The notes below the pieces were generated by a model, which saw only the letters and a list, made by a program, of their open reading frames with translations, had not been told where the DNA came from and ran no database searches. Shown one piece after another: positions 49,292 to 61,388 of a DNA stretch of 64,000 nt. This DNA is from Siphonodentalium dalli (lineage: Eukaryota > Mollusca > Scaphopoda > Gadilida > Siphonodentaliidae), in assembly GCA_032622095.1 (NCBI GenBank), contig CP136063.1:266595426-266659425 (forward strand). The letters are read 5' to 3'. Within the stretch, counting starts at the first letter, position 1; every line of letters starts with the position of its first letter. Made by a program: the position numbers and the translations under genes.

Positions 49292-50274
49292 TATAGGGCC
49301 CTGCGAATCGAAAATTCGTCAACCGAATCGAAGCTCGAATCAAATAAAATCGGGTGTCCGATATCGACATCAACATCGAATCCGAATTAATTATTATGCA
49401 CTTATTTGTCATAAAAGCTGAGACTTTTTTGTCAAATATGAAACAAAGAACCAAAGCAGAGTTCGCAGACAAACGTTTTGCGACTGACATCACTCACAAC
49501 TTTATTTTTGAATGAAAATCAAATCTATGTATCACTTAATATAACATGTGACATATAAGTCATCTGAGCACAGACCTTGTCTAATATAGTATAAAATGAA
49601 TAAATACTACTGCTGATACACTACTCGACTACTCTAGTATTGTATATGTATGTATTAGTGTTTATTAATTAAGTTGATAGTCGTCAATGACTATGATGGA
49701 TTCTAAGGATTTCAGGACTGATGTATGGTTATTTAAAAATATGGCATTACACGGCTTTCTTTTCCATCGGAATGCATTCATGAGAGGGACCATTTTAACA
49801 CGTTAAATATATAGATGGATCGTTGGATATTAATTGTAATTAACAGTATGGGGGAATTAAAATGTATTAATATGCAAATGAGAATAATGATGACACAAAA
49901 CACACTCGGCAAGTAAATATAGGTATGAATGCTATATTTAGATCGATTAGAAGAAACGATTGCTAACACTAATTACATAAATGTATATAGCTCGTAGATG
50001 TCTTGACCTGCGTATAGTGATTATAGTCATTTATATACTATATTTTACCCCAACATTGTCCAAGAAACACCAATGTCACGACTACATGTAATGACATCCG
50101 CGAAAGGGTGACCGACTGTGATTGGACGTATAAAAAGAAAAAAGAAAAAAGGAAAAAAACCGCCCTGTCAATTGAGCTCCATATATAATAAATTTAGTTG
50201 TTTGTCCCCATAAACGGGACAGGTTGGTCCGATTCGAAAATATACAAATCTTCGAAGCTTCGCAGGGCCCTATA
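49292..50274. mobile_element. About 1-kb inverted-repeat element
   Basis: 'tatagggccctgcgaa' at the left end and 'ttcgcagggccctata' at the right are perfect inverts. Further in, 'tcgaaaattcg' faces 'cgattcgaaaatat'. No matching target duplication or transposase was found. GGGCCCTGCG ends resemble some hAT elements (weak inference). Confidence 0.6.
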
Positions 50275-51510
50275 TACCAGTGGGGTGAGTATAGTTCACG
50301 ACGAGAATTTAACGACAAAACCAATCTCCATTCAGAGTTCTGTCCCCTACGTAGGACTTACCGCTGCCCACATCTACACGTAATATGAAGAAATGTCACA
50401 TTTAATTATTTGAGACTTTCGTATATGTTACAATTCATTCTGCATTATTCTGAGAAACAGAACTTTCCATATTCATTTGAAAATTGTCCATCAAGCCAGA
50501 ATGAATTGCAACTGACAAAACAATAACAAATGTTAGATTTTATTAAGAAAATACACTTGCCGGCGGCGTTCAGACATAGCGTATAGCGATGGGCCTAAAC
50601 TCTGTTTTTGCAGCTTGCGACAAAACATGCTCTATATATATATATATTATATCTCACCGAAGAATTTGAACATGCAGGGGAAGTTAATAGAAATCAAGTA
50701 CAACTCGTTTACTGATAACACATATTATGATTGGATAGCGAAAGATACTTAATCGGGGTTCACGATTAGATAGCAATTGATAATGAATCGCAATAACTCG
50801 TTGCATATGTGGTTAGGATTGAGATAGGTTTATTGACGAAAAAACTGAGATGTTTGAAGAAATGCTTTTAAAGAAACGAGTGGTACATCGAATGCACGAA
50901 AACCCGAAACAGTGCCACAAGGTGAAATCAACCGAATGTTGCCACTTCGCAAGTTGACGTAATTTTCCTGTGAAAAGGGTATTCACATCAACGTTTTAAT
51001 TTCATTTAGACACGCCTCGATAAATTGGTGGATATATTTCCGTATATATTTTCTCGAGATGGGGGTTCGTGGGTTTTTAAATGCGAGTTTGGTATAATAT
51101 TGGGCTAATTTTAATTATGTATATAGTATAATATTGTGTTAAGGACACGGCTCTCGGCCAATAAAAAGGCGCCATTTCTGTGTGAGGATGTTGGTGATTC
51201 GCCGCGACTTTCGCTTTTAAAAAGGCCATACGCGTTGAGCGGTATATATATATATATATATTTGGCTGCTTCGTCTTGGGGGTACTGTATAATCATCTGA
51301 AGTGCAAAAGTAACGAAATAATACAGAGGGTATCCACCGAAAATTTGGATGTTGTGTGGTTTTGAAAACTAATATGCAAAGAAGGGGTCAAGCAGTTGGG
51401 GGCACAATAACACAGAGGGCGGTATTGAGTGGTGTGTGGAGTTACCATGACGATTAAAACTAAATTTTGAGTAAGTTACCCTGATCAAATCTTGGTAGAT
51501 GTCTTTTTTC
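50275..51510. other. Intron 1; no recognisable gene
   Basis: Contains (ta)n tracts near 50,635 and 51,245. No coding signature. Confidence 0.5.
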
Positions 51511-51784
51511 TTAACCCTTGCTATACCATATACTCACTGACGAGTATAGTTCCTTTAGGAAATGTTCATATAATAGGTTGAACATGTTCATATAATAGGT
51601 CGTTTGTTGAACATGTTCATATAATAGGTCGTTTGTTGAACATTTTATCTGAATATTTCCCACCAATGAATATGAATAATTTAATTAATTTTGCTCTTGT
51701 GATTTCTGTTTTTTTCTATCTGTCGTCTGATTTTATTACATTTATAACTGAATGGGAGAATCTATTTAGTATATACAGGGTTAA
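51511..51784. mobile_element. TTAA-type MITE, family D
   Basis: TTAA on both sides, ends 'cccttgctataccatatact' and 'tctatttagtatatacaggg'. The inner segment 'catgttcatataataggtcg' is tandemly repeated three times, which the 4841 copy lacks. Confidence 0.78.
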
Positions 51785-53060
51785 ACGATGACAAGAACTT
51801 ATCGGAATCGTCGGAAGACTCATGTCAATCGATGCGAGTATGTTTAGGGCATTATATCATACTAACTAGATACTAATTATATCATACTAACTAGATACTA
51901 ATTAAATCCTAGAATTTTAAAACCCAAGGCTCTCACAAGAATTGACCGCAATCTCATGACAATGGCGTCGTTTGTGTATCGGGATGTTTCAGACATCCTC
52001 CCCTATTATCTACAGGCGCTATCACGCAAGTTTCTATTAGCGTTGGCACTCTCTTGGAATACGTATCAGAGCGTGGACGGATCCAGTGCTTTATCTAATA
52101 GCACGATAATTCGCGTGTGCACGCTGAGCGCCCCCTATAACAAAGTTCGATAATTACCGACACGCTTTTGTGTTATCAAAACACCGTTGCTGACAGTTTC
52201 CCTAATTAGCAGGTCCTCGGGGAATTCAATATCTGCTCCTTCCTTATTGAAACAAGATGTAAAGACGCATCCCCAGGTGAGATGGGGTGTTTGGATCACA
52301 TGTACCAACATTCCTTTTGTTTGTGTGATTTTATGTTTTCGCATCCCTGCGAATATTGATATGCTTTGTTGATAACACCCGTTTGATGCACCAAAATGCC
52401 TGGGCAATAAAGTTTCTCTTTGCAACACATGTGGTGGTATAGACCTATCAGTGGCCAATAAATCTTGTTTATCCCACAGATAGGGGTATCAGAATTACTG
52501 GCGTGTGGCTGTCGGTATTGTTTCTCAATCTTCAAATAATTCGATAGGCAGAACGTGTAAATTATAAAATGCCCGATGCGAAACCTTCCTCTGTGTGCCC
52601 ACCCCGCAACCAACAAGTGGCTCAAGTCATCGGCTCGTTCACCCGAACACATGTTAAAGGTGTTGATACCACGAGATACCAAAAATACATCATAAACAGA
52701 GATATTAATACGTGTACATGCATGTGATATGTTTTCAGCTATATGGAAATTTGGCAACAATTCCCGCCTTTATTGTGCCGAACGACCTTGTATGTGTAGT
52801 TTGCGAGCATTTAAGCTTCATCACAGAGTGGACACACAAAAAGCCAAAAATGCTTGTTATCTCGCACCATTCAAATCATTCACGAATCAACGTATAATTG
52901 CGTTATTTTATTATTGTGTGTCAATATTGTTTGACATTAACACCATGCAACACTATTGGCACTTGTTAGTTGTAACCATAACATTTTGTTTAAATATATT
53001 TTATTGCAATACAATATTACAAGAGCCCAGCAAGGGATCGGGTCATACGTGACATAGCCT
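51785..53060. other. Intron 1; no recognisable gene
   Basis: A 13-bp duplication 'atatcatactaac' lies at 51856-51895. The minus-strand frame at 52296-52760 (154 codons) has no identifiable fold and is Cys- and His-rich without a regular spacing. Confidence 0.45.
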
Positions 53061-55243
53061 ATAGCCCAGTCAATTAACAAAAAAATCGTGACTGGCCGGA
53101 TTAAAGCATGAAATTTGGTAGATGTGTCTAGGTCATCCACTAAGGTCAAGGTCATTTAATAATATGTTCATTTACAACAAGTAATTCTACATTCCCCTGC
53201 CCCTAAATGCATTTATTTCGCAAATAACCCCAAACCATGTAATAATTTATAAAGAATCGGAGGTTTCTTGCCTTCAATTTGTTGTATGAACTGCCTTATA
53301 GATGTATTTCGTTTTCCAGTTTGAACTATTTGAATTGTCATAATCAGGGCCAGATTATGACAATTTTTTATCTGAGCTGCCCATCTGCCATGGTAATAGC
53401 CTGTCATTTGTAATAAATAAATGGGTTTCGTAAAATGTTTTGTGAATTTTCAGCAACATATGTCTTCATAAAGCCCATATACTGGATACATTGGAAACCA
53501 ACGTTAACAAGGTTCTTATCACTTAGTTTCCTAAAATTGGTGTTACCATAGCAACAGTGTGTGATTTCTGAGAATTCTGGAAAATTATCATATATATAGT
53601 ATATTGGTGACAGGACTGGACTGGATATAGATATATAATAATATTTATATAAATATATTCTCCTTAACGGACCACCAGTACTCATCTCAAGGGTCAAGGT
53701 CATTGTGAAAGGTCAAGGTCATTGTAACAAAATGCTGTCTTTATCACTTTAGGTCATATTGTTTGTCTTTATGATTAACCTACCTCAATGTGTTGCATTA
53801 GTCCATGAGCTGGTAGGACCCCTGGTGCACACACTTCTTCTATGGTATTTGTATGTACCCTAATGTGTTACCACGATGATGTGGTGGGGGAAATGGTATC
53901 CCATATACGGGGGATGTCATTGTGATTGAATTTAACAGGCGATGTGTCATTTTGTGGGTATTGGAATACTCTATCCAGCGGTAGCAAAAAATATATGACG
54001 TTGTCATTGACGACGTCACCAGATGTCAAAAGGTCACGCGATGGCAATGAAAACGCAAATATAATAGTCAGGAAGCTGATAGGTTACTTCTACACCACAC
54101 ACCACAGGTTTTAACTTCACCTCACTCATTTTATTTTGTCCCTCAACTTTTAAGTAATGTTAACGTGGAACGAAAGCGTCCGCGTATATACGAAACAAGA
54201 TGGCATCCAACACACGGTCGCCGTCTTTTAAGACGAGGCACTATAAGTTAGGTTGATGCAAATTATAGAGAGAAAATCTTGACAAATGTATACAAATGTA
54301 TATATTATTGAGGAAGTCATGCACAAAAAGTTAATTGAAGTGGCCATAGTGACATTATTAGGGATAATGGTTGTCATGGAAACCTTAATTATATTCATAT
54401 AAGTCCATATTTTATCTCCGAAGTGAATGAATTTCTGATATAGGACCTGTTGGTGGAATTAATTCTGAAAATGGTAATTTTGCGATATTTTCGCTATCAG
54501 TTGCCATGGCAACACGATATATGTTTTGCATTAAAATTACCAACTCAACCCGAAAACTCTGATACTAATATTAACCCAACGCAATCGCTCTATATTTACT
54601 TTGTATGGCTATATGTAATGTTTATTTGTGAGGGTAAAATTAAAATTCACTTGATTTATCTTTAGCATAGTGTCCGGGCCGTAATTGCACAAATACCATA
54701 CAAAGTGGTATCTAAAAATGTGATGATCTAAACTTAAGGTTATCAAAAGTAAACAATGACCATATGAAATAAAGTATGTCATATACCAAATTGAACATGG
54801 TGGTGATGCCCTATTTTGTTGTGCATTTATGAAGGGATTGCATTTAAGACTAAGGCATTAGGATTGACGGCATATGAGACCACCAATAAAAAATAGACAG
54901 ATAAATGCAAGTTTTCAATGACCTTGACCTTAGTGGTTGACCTTGACCCTATATATCCTATTGACCTAGTTCTTTTGATGGACCATTGATTGCACCATGA
55001 GTTCACATCATTTATTCAAACACAAGTCTAATTGTTTCCAAACCGCGGTATTTTTTCACTTTTCCCCAAATATGTTATGCCGTTACCATGGAAACCATAA
55101 ATTCTCCTGAACCATGACCCGCAGCCCGGGCACCCCCTCCAAAATTGTTTCCCATATCCCATTGTACATATCGGCAAAGTTTCATGCTTTAATCCAGTCT
55201 GTCACGATTTTGCTAAATTTTGACCCTAAATGACTGGGCTATT
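53061..55243. mobile_element. 2.2-kb fold-back element with RFX-like palindromes
   Basis: Left arm 53061-53120 ('tagcccagtcaattaac', 'aatcgtgactggccggatta', 'aagcatgaaatttgg') is inverted at 55180-55243. A second inverted pair is 'ccactaaggtcaaggtcatt' (53138-53157) against 'atgaccttgaccttagtgg' (about 54911-54930). There is no transposase-like frame. The interior has several copies of a 14-bp palindromic motif (see 54500). Confidence 0.65.
54500..54513. promoter_or_regulatory. Perfect RFX X-box palindrome
   Basis: GTTGCCATGGCAAC is the ideal palindromic X-box recognised by RFX-family winged-helix factors (GTNRCC-N(0-3)-RGYAAC). A second full match, GTTACCATAGCAAC, is at 53542-53555, with near-matches at 53385, 54370 and 55082. 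Whether any is bound is unknown. Confidence 0.4.
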
Positions 55244-55678
55244 AGCAGTTGGGCTGTTTTCTACCCAAAGCTTGCTGTAATGAAATTAATCACATTTGTC
55301 TTAAAGTGATGTGAAACACTCCCGCAGGGCAATCAAAAAATAGAAATGCAGAATAATCTTGCCCAAAGTGGGTTTTTTTTATTTACAAATATGATATCCA
55401 AATTTACAATACACGTCGTCATTCTTATATAGTAATTACATGCAATGGATCTCGGTGGATAAATCGTATTCGTTAGTATATCTCAGATAGTTGCGTCCCG
55501 AATGGATAAGTAATTATTTACAATTGAACGCAGTTCGGACGATGTTTTCTGTGTAGAGCTACGGTCTATTTGCTTGAGATTTTCGGCGATATAAGTAGAA
55601 TGCTACATTACTTCAGTTGGCACCTGAATACTAACTTGTCAGTTACACGCACCGAACAAGTCCATAATATGTCTTTAA

Positions 55679-55882
55679 CCTAATATGTCACTAAACACTC
55701 ATTGATGAGTTGGCACTCCGTAGAAAATGTTCAGCTAATAAGTTCAACAAACGACCATATATGTGACCCGCCATATCAAATCCAGTCGGAAGTCGGGATT
55801 TGTTTTACCCTGTGCCAATGCATTCTCTTATATATGCGAGTCGACCATAGGTCGCCTTGCATGTATAAGATAATGCTTAGCG
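55679..55882. mobile_element. Family-D fragment abutting a truncated family-B MITE
   Basis: 55679-55756 matches the family-D left part up to 'gttcaacaaacgacc'. There the family-B left TIR begins ('atatgtgacccgccatatca') and runs through one hairpin to about 55882, where homology ends without the rest of either element. Confidence 0.7.
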
Positions 55883-56541
55883 CAATCACATGACTACAAC
55901 GCGGTTCCATGACCGATCAGCTGACCGGCACGGTCAAATGACTATATTTTATGGCAATATCACCTGTTTTTCTAACCGATGACAGCGGTGGGCGGAGCTT
56001 AAAATAATTCCGCCACACGCAAAACGAGTTGATAATACCAATAGTATGCTTGCAACGATTACATTGAATTCCCATAAATAGTAATGAATTGGAGTTGGGC
56101 GCCAAAACATACGTTTGTAAATCAGCCCAAGCTCCCCTGTATTGATGCATGTATTTCTAACGTAATACAGAAGTTTTCAAATCACGTTATTTCCCGTTCG
56201 CTCCGTGAATGCAGCCAGACATTGCTCGTGTCTGTTCGATTGTTGTCTCCAAATGAGCAGCGTCTGATCGATCGTCTTTTAATCGGATGAGAAACGGTAG
56301 GGAATTTCCACATAGCCAGCGTTATGTCTAACGACTAAATGATATCTATTAGAGTATGATAAATGGCAGAGATACCTCTCGGCGTCTTACCTGCGAACAT
56401 TAACAAGCTTTCGGTTGGAATCCTATCATGGTATCAGTGGAATGGCTTACTTATCTCGAACATTATTCATTGTTACATATATCGACTGTCAAACACCGGT
56501 TGAAGGGTATCTACCACAGCGGCCATGCCAGTTAACCATCC

Positions 56542-56994
56542 TATATGTGACCCGCCATATCAAATCCAGTCGGAAGTCGGGATTTTTTTTACCCTGTGTC
56601 AATGCATTCTCTTTTATATGCGAGTCGACCATAGGTCTAAGAAAATGCATTGGCCTAACAATTTTTTATCATTTTTTTTAAATAAATGTTTCTGACAATT
56701 TTTAGGACATAAAATAAAAAACATCCATTACCCTGCAGTGAGCCCCACACATATATAGAAGCATATAGAAGAGTGTCGTCTGCTCATGTTTGTCTGTGCT
56801 CTGTATGTGTGAAATTATAAAATTGTTAAAGAATACAAGAAAAAATTATTAAAACTGTAAACAATTGTTAGGCCAATGCATTCTCTTATATATGCGAGGC
56901 GATCTATGGTCGACTCGCATATATAAGAGAATATATTGGCACAGGGTAAAAAAATCCCGACTTCCGACTGGATTTGATATGGCGGGTCACATAT
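56542..56994. mobile_element. Family-B hairpin MITE
   Basis: Both outer TIRs are present ('tatatgtgacccgccatatc' / 'gatatggcgggtcacatata'). The left hairpin has an internal deletion; the right one is nearly complete. The spacer has the same orientation as the 38286 copy. Confidence 0.87.
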
Positions 56995-58618
56995 AGTTTA
57001 CCGATACACAGATTCCAACAAGAAAACCATAATCAGAAATGGTAACGCCCTCAAGATCATATTATTAGCCATAAATATAAATTATAATATAAAATATATT
57101 GGTTACAGGAATGCACCGCCTCAGAATTCCGTTAAAACAACTAATCCTTCAAATTTTTACAAAAAACTACGGCTTATTACTGTAGGTTTCTCATTCACCA
57201 CACCAAAAAACTTCTAATTGCGGATCAAAAATCGGAGGTATTGTGTTCCCGCCAAGAGTGCATAGCCCAGCCATTGTTCATACCTAAACATCGAAAGCAA
57301 TTAACGCGGTCATAATTGTTACATATTGTAACTATAAGACATCCAGCGGATACACACCACACGAAAACCCGAAATGTGTTGTCCTGCGAGAAATCCCATA
57401 GCTATAGCTCAATTTAACACGGCCAGATTAGCCTTCCTACAATATCCATAAACAAGATCATATTATATACCCATCATTTTAATTATAGAATATAAAATAT
57501 ATTGGTTTCGCGAATGACCAACTCAGAATTCCGTTAAAATAACAATAACAACCAGCACCTAATTAACGAACCGGCGGCCGACTCGGCCGTCTCCGACCAC
57601 AACCATCAGTCGGCTGCAGAACGAAAAATATCTATAAAAGTTAAAATATAAGACTTCCAAATTATCTTTTGAATTTCTTTTATTTGTAATTGACATGGCT
57701 TGTCACAAACCAAAAATCAACATTATTGACATAATAATGTAAAGGACAATACACGAAATTGAAATTCTCAACTACACCTTTTACCGGACTCGGCCTCCTG
57801 GTCGCGCAGTTCGACTTTTAAATAAACCGGAAAAACCAATTTTCTATTTATAAACCCCCCATCGGGCCACATCTTTCTAATATTTGCCGAACAGTATACA
57901 CGCGGGCGTGCTAATAAACTATGTGTTTCTAGGATTTCGAATATGGCGAGTCCATGTGCATTCGATTTTTCTGAGATTATAATATGAAAGTGCTTATATA
58001 GTTCGATGCTCGACTGTTCCGAGTTTATAGTCATCGACAAGAAATGAATCGTTAGACAGGGGCACAATCCACATTAAGACAAAGAGATATTTCTATTGCA
58101 GTTGTTTGCACACAGGAGGAAATTTGCATTTGTATACTTGTTCCTGGAATCCATGGTTACCATATATAGCGAAATGTCAGGCAATCGGAGTAACAGTATT
58201 AAACATATCACAGCATCACGTTCTAACCCAAAATTGCCTGCTGCATATGAAACAAAGGAATATAATCTAGAAGAGACCTGAGTCACAACGACTAATAAAC
58301 CATTATGGAGAAATGGGAGAGGAACCATACACTTTAGTTTAAATGTCCAGAACATGGGTACAACAATCAGAAATGTTCACAACCAATGGTGCGAAACATC
58401 TTTAGCCTGAGTTCTCAGATCAGAACGGAGTGGCGACCTGGGGTTCCTAACCAATTAACGTGTGATTATATAACTATATCTGAATACGGGCTATATTTAG
58501 CAGATATGGCACAGTAGAATGTTATATATGTCTCCGAAACATGCCGAGCATTGCTCTTTGAACATGTCTGGAACTATACAACACACAAGGCGCCTATTTT
58601 TAGAAGCAAATGTAAGTT
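56995..58618. other. Intron 1; no gene, one diverged duplication
   Basis: 57053-57160 and 57448-57545 are related (both have 'aagatcatattat', 'ataaaatatattggtt', 'ctcagaattccgttaaaa'). No coding signature. Confidence 0.5.
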
Positions 58619-58800
58619 TTGAGACAGTGCAAATTTTGTTGGGATTGGGTGGGATTCGAACCCCAGCCCATGACGGCGAGCGCGCGTTGCGACTCAAGTA
58701 CGACGTCAATACCATGCATACGGCCACCGAAGCGACGACAAAAAAGGAAGCTCAAATGGCCGCTGTATTCCAACGTCGCACTGTGCCATATCTGCTAAAT
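58619..58800 (-). mobile_element. tRNA-derived SINE, minus orientation
   Basis: On the minus strand: an A-box-like 'gtcgcttcggtggccgtatg', then 'gagtcgcaacgcgcgctcgc', then the B box GGTTCGAATCC (plus 58652-58662) and 'cacccaatcccaac'. It is a mirror partner of the next copy. Confidence 0.68.
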
Positions 58801-58839
58801 ATATAGCCTACATACAATAGAGACCTTAAAATGTGCATA

Positions 58840-59025
58840 CAGTGCACATGTCCTAAGTGCGACGTCTGAATGCAGCGGCCATGTTATCTTCCTTTTTTGT
58901 GGTCGCTTCGGTAGCCGTGTGGTATTGACATCGGATATTGAGTCGCAAGGCGGGCTCGCCGTCATGGGCCGGGGTTCGAATCCCACCCAATCCCAAAGAA
59001 ATTTGCACTGTCTCATAACTTACAT
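58840..59025 (+). mobile_element. tRNA-derived SINE, plus orientation
   Basis: A-box-like 'ggtcgcttcggtagccgtgt', then 'gagtcgcaaggcgggctcgc', B box GGTTCGAATCC (58973-58983) and 'cacccaatcccaaag', ending 'tttgcactgtctcataac'. With the copy at 58619 it forms a large inverted repeat around a gap of about 40 bp. Confidence 0.7.
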
Positions 59026-59033
59026 ATATCTGA

Positions 59034-60731
59034 ATAACCTTTCCGTGACTGGATCTTCCTAAAAGTTTGCGAAACCCCTGTGCCAGTGCATTCTATTATA
59101 CATGCGGGTCCTATGTATACATATAGGGAGCCTCGTATATATAAGAGAAAACATTGGCCTATATATATAATACTAGCAGGTGGACCCGACTTCGTCCGGG
59201 CTGTTTCCCCTCTGCTTTTCGGCGAATTGCGCGATTTGACCTTGAATTGTCCATTTTGAAGGTCAATGTCAGATTTGACCCGTCGAAAACACTGCCCGGA
59301 CAAAAGTACCCGACAAAAGTACCCGTCGAAATCCATCCGGTTTTACCCGATTTGACCTCGAATTAATCATTTTGAAGGTCAAGGTCAGGTCGGGGTCACG
59401 ACTCGACCCGTCGAAAACACTCAGTGGACAAAAGTAACCCCACGTATCAAATTTCGTCAAAATCCCATCAAAATTCGCGATTTGACCTTGAATTGACCCG
59501 ATTTCAAGGTCAAGGTCACGTCGCACGGGCAAACGAATAGGCTTACGACACTCCCCATACGAAAGTATCCCCAGACACTAATTTTCATCGAAATCCCGTG
59601 ATACTCGGGCGTTCGACCTTGAAATGACCCGATTTCAAGGTCAAGGTCACGTCGCACGGGCAAATTAACAGGCCCATGCCACTCCACGGCCGAAAGTACC
59701 CCCATATACCAAGTTTCATCGAAATCGGTTCGGTCGTTTTCGAGTGAAATCGCGAACACACAGACAGACAGACACACACACACACAGATCTTCCAAAATA
59801 TATAATAGACTAGCAGGTTGACCCGACTTCGTCCGGGCTGTTTCCCCTCTGCTTTTCGGCGAATTGCGTGAGTTGACCTTGAATTGTCCATTTTGGAGGT
59901 CAGGTGGGGTCACGATTTGACACGTCCAAACACTGCCCGGACAAAAGTACCCGACAAAAGTACCCGTCGAAATCCATCCGGTTTTACCCGATTTGACCTT
60001 GAATTGATCATTTTGAAGGTCAAGGTCAGGTCGGGGTCACGATTTGACCCGTCCAAAACACTCAGTGGACAAAAGTAACTCTATGTATCAAATTTCGTGG
60101 AAATCCCATCAAAATTCGCGATTTGACCTTGAATTTACCCGATTTCAAGGTCAAGGTGACGTCGCACTAGCAAATAAATAGGCTTATGAGACTCCCCATA
60201 CGAAAGTATCCCTAGACACTAATTTTCATCGAAATCCCGTGATATTCGGGCGTTTGACCTTGAAATGACCCGATTTCAAGGTCAAGGTCACGTCGCACGG
60301 ACACATTAATAGGCCTATGCCACTCCCTGGCCGAAAGTACCCCCACATACCAAGTTTCATCGAAATCCCGTGATATTCGGGCGTTTGACCTTGAAATGAC
60401 CAGATTTGATGGTCAAGGTCACGTCGCACGGGCAAATTAACAGGCCCATGCCACTCCAGGGCCGAAAGTACCCCCACATACCCAGTTTCATCGAAATCGG
60501 TTCGGTCGTTTTCGAGTCCATCGCGAACACACAGACAGACAGACACACACACACACAGATCTTCCAAAATATATAATAGACATATAACAATATTTATACC
60601 GCGACATTGTAAGCCATGCAGTGCATTATATATATGCGAAGCTCCCTGCGGGAGACTCGCATATATAAGAGAATGCACTGGCACATGATCTTTAATTCTG
60701 CAAAGGGCAGCTACCGACATGAAATGGTTAA
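59034..60731. mobile_element. Family-C' hairpin MITE interrupted by 1.4-kb insertion
   Basis: Left part 59034-59161 ('taacctttccgtgactgg', 'gcgaaacccctgtgccagtg', hairpin) and right part 60588-60731 ('gtaagccatgcagtgca', hairpin with 'ctccctgcgggag', 'acatgaaatggttaa') together match the uninterrupted copy at 42733-43014. Its right border is 40 bp from the exon 1 3' end at 60772. Confidence 0.8.
59172..60580. mobile_element. Tandem pair of 'actagcagg...aatag' repeats
   Basis: Copy 1 is 59172-59808 and copy 2 59809-60580. Both start 'actagcagg' plus 'acccgacttcgtccgggctg' and end with (ca)n plus 'agatcttccaaaatatataa' plus 'tag'. Each is built from sub-units with 'ccgatttcaaggtcaaggtc', 'acgtcgcacgggcaaa' and 'aaagtacccccacataccaa'; copy 2 has one extra sub-unit. 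A single copy is at 9964-10566. No coding frame. Confidence 0.82.
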
Positions 60732-60771
60732 TCTGCGTGCCTTTTCCTGCATGTATTTCCTGCTATCTTAC

Positions 60772-60899
60772 CTTGTATTTATCTCGCAATTCCACTTCGC
60801 ACGGAAGTACAGCTTTCTGTCCGGCGACGATGGTGATGTTTGTCGGTGTCACGTCAAATATCGGATCCAATTCCAGGTTCTCGATGCCCTCCGTCAGCA
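60772..60899 (-). CDS. Ig gene exon 1 of the visible model: first half of Ig1
   Basis: Acceptor 'cttattacag' before 60899 (phase 1, two bases TG complete a codon from an unseen upstream exon); donor AAG|GTAAGA after 60772 (phase 0); 128 bp. It encodes LTEGIENLELDPIFDVTPTN, then ITIVAGQKAVLPCEVELRDKYK. This is the mature N-terminus region and the first Cys strand of Ig1, with a sequon at NIT. KYK joins VVWV in exon 2, as in other family members. The signal-peptide exon must lie further right; none was recognised up to 64000. Confidence 0.92.
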
Positions 60900-61388
60900 C
60901 TGTAATAAGAAGGAAACATCATCTATAAAGATACCGTGTGTGCTTAACACCCCCTAACTACTATTTATTCGACTTCGGGGGGGGGGGTATTTGAGTCGAG
61001 GAACCCATGCATCCCCTAAAGCTCAGAGCTATTAGATTTCGATTTTTGAGATCAAATTATTTTCTTTATCTCGATTGTTTGTCAGCCATGCAATAAATCC
61101 ACCGGAAATATATACGACATGCGCGAACGCCGTAACGAGAGTTTGCGGATCACGCAGTGTCGATTTTAGCGTTGTCTTGGTGATTGAAAATGATTCTCGG
61201 AATAAATGACGACGAAATTTATCACCAGAAACAAAATTAACAGTATCTTGTGATACATGCAGTATAGCTGACATGCGAATACATAGTTATACTTATTCCA
61301 TATTCAGTAATCATGTTTTATGCATACAAATTATAAAGGAGTCATAAAACGTGGTGCGGAATTCCAGTTCGAACCAGGCATCACACCA

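Larger units (their letters stand above)
24143..60899 (-). other. Gene model: lachesin/DIP-like three-Ig cell-surface protein (six exons, partial)
   Basis: Exons 60899-60772, 47606-47402, 43911-43759, 32430-32302, 25848-25561 and 24609 onwards join without frame breaks. Junctions are phase 0 (first) then phase 1 throughout, and every donor or acceptor is GT or AG. About 300 residues form three consecutive Ig domains, each with its Cys pair and core Trp. The order and linkers (KVVWV, LKVLVPPQI, KNGVPPSV, RLYEYIPP) are those of lachesin, DIP (Dpr-interacting proteins) and IgLON-type neuronal adhesion molecules, which are usually GPI-anchored and bind in trans through Ig1. Introns are about 13.2, 3.5, 11.3, 6.5 and 0.95 kb. 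Missing: the 5' signal-peptide exon, joining in phase 1 upstream of 60899, and a C-terminal anchor. Which subfamily member it is cannot be settled here. Confidence 0.88.

Noticed and set aside
52296-52760. 154-codon minus-strand frame rich in Cys/His
   Set aside because: No regular zinc-binding spacing, no splice-site support, no recognisable family.
58640-58720. Candidate functional tRNA genes at 58.65 and 58.97 kb
   Set aside because: A and B boxes are present, but the acceptor and anticodon stems do not pair cleanly and SINE bodies follow. They are tRNA-derived SINEs.
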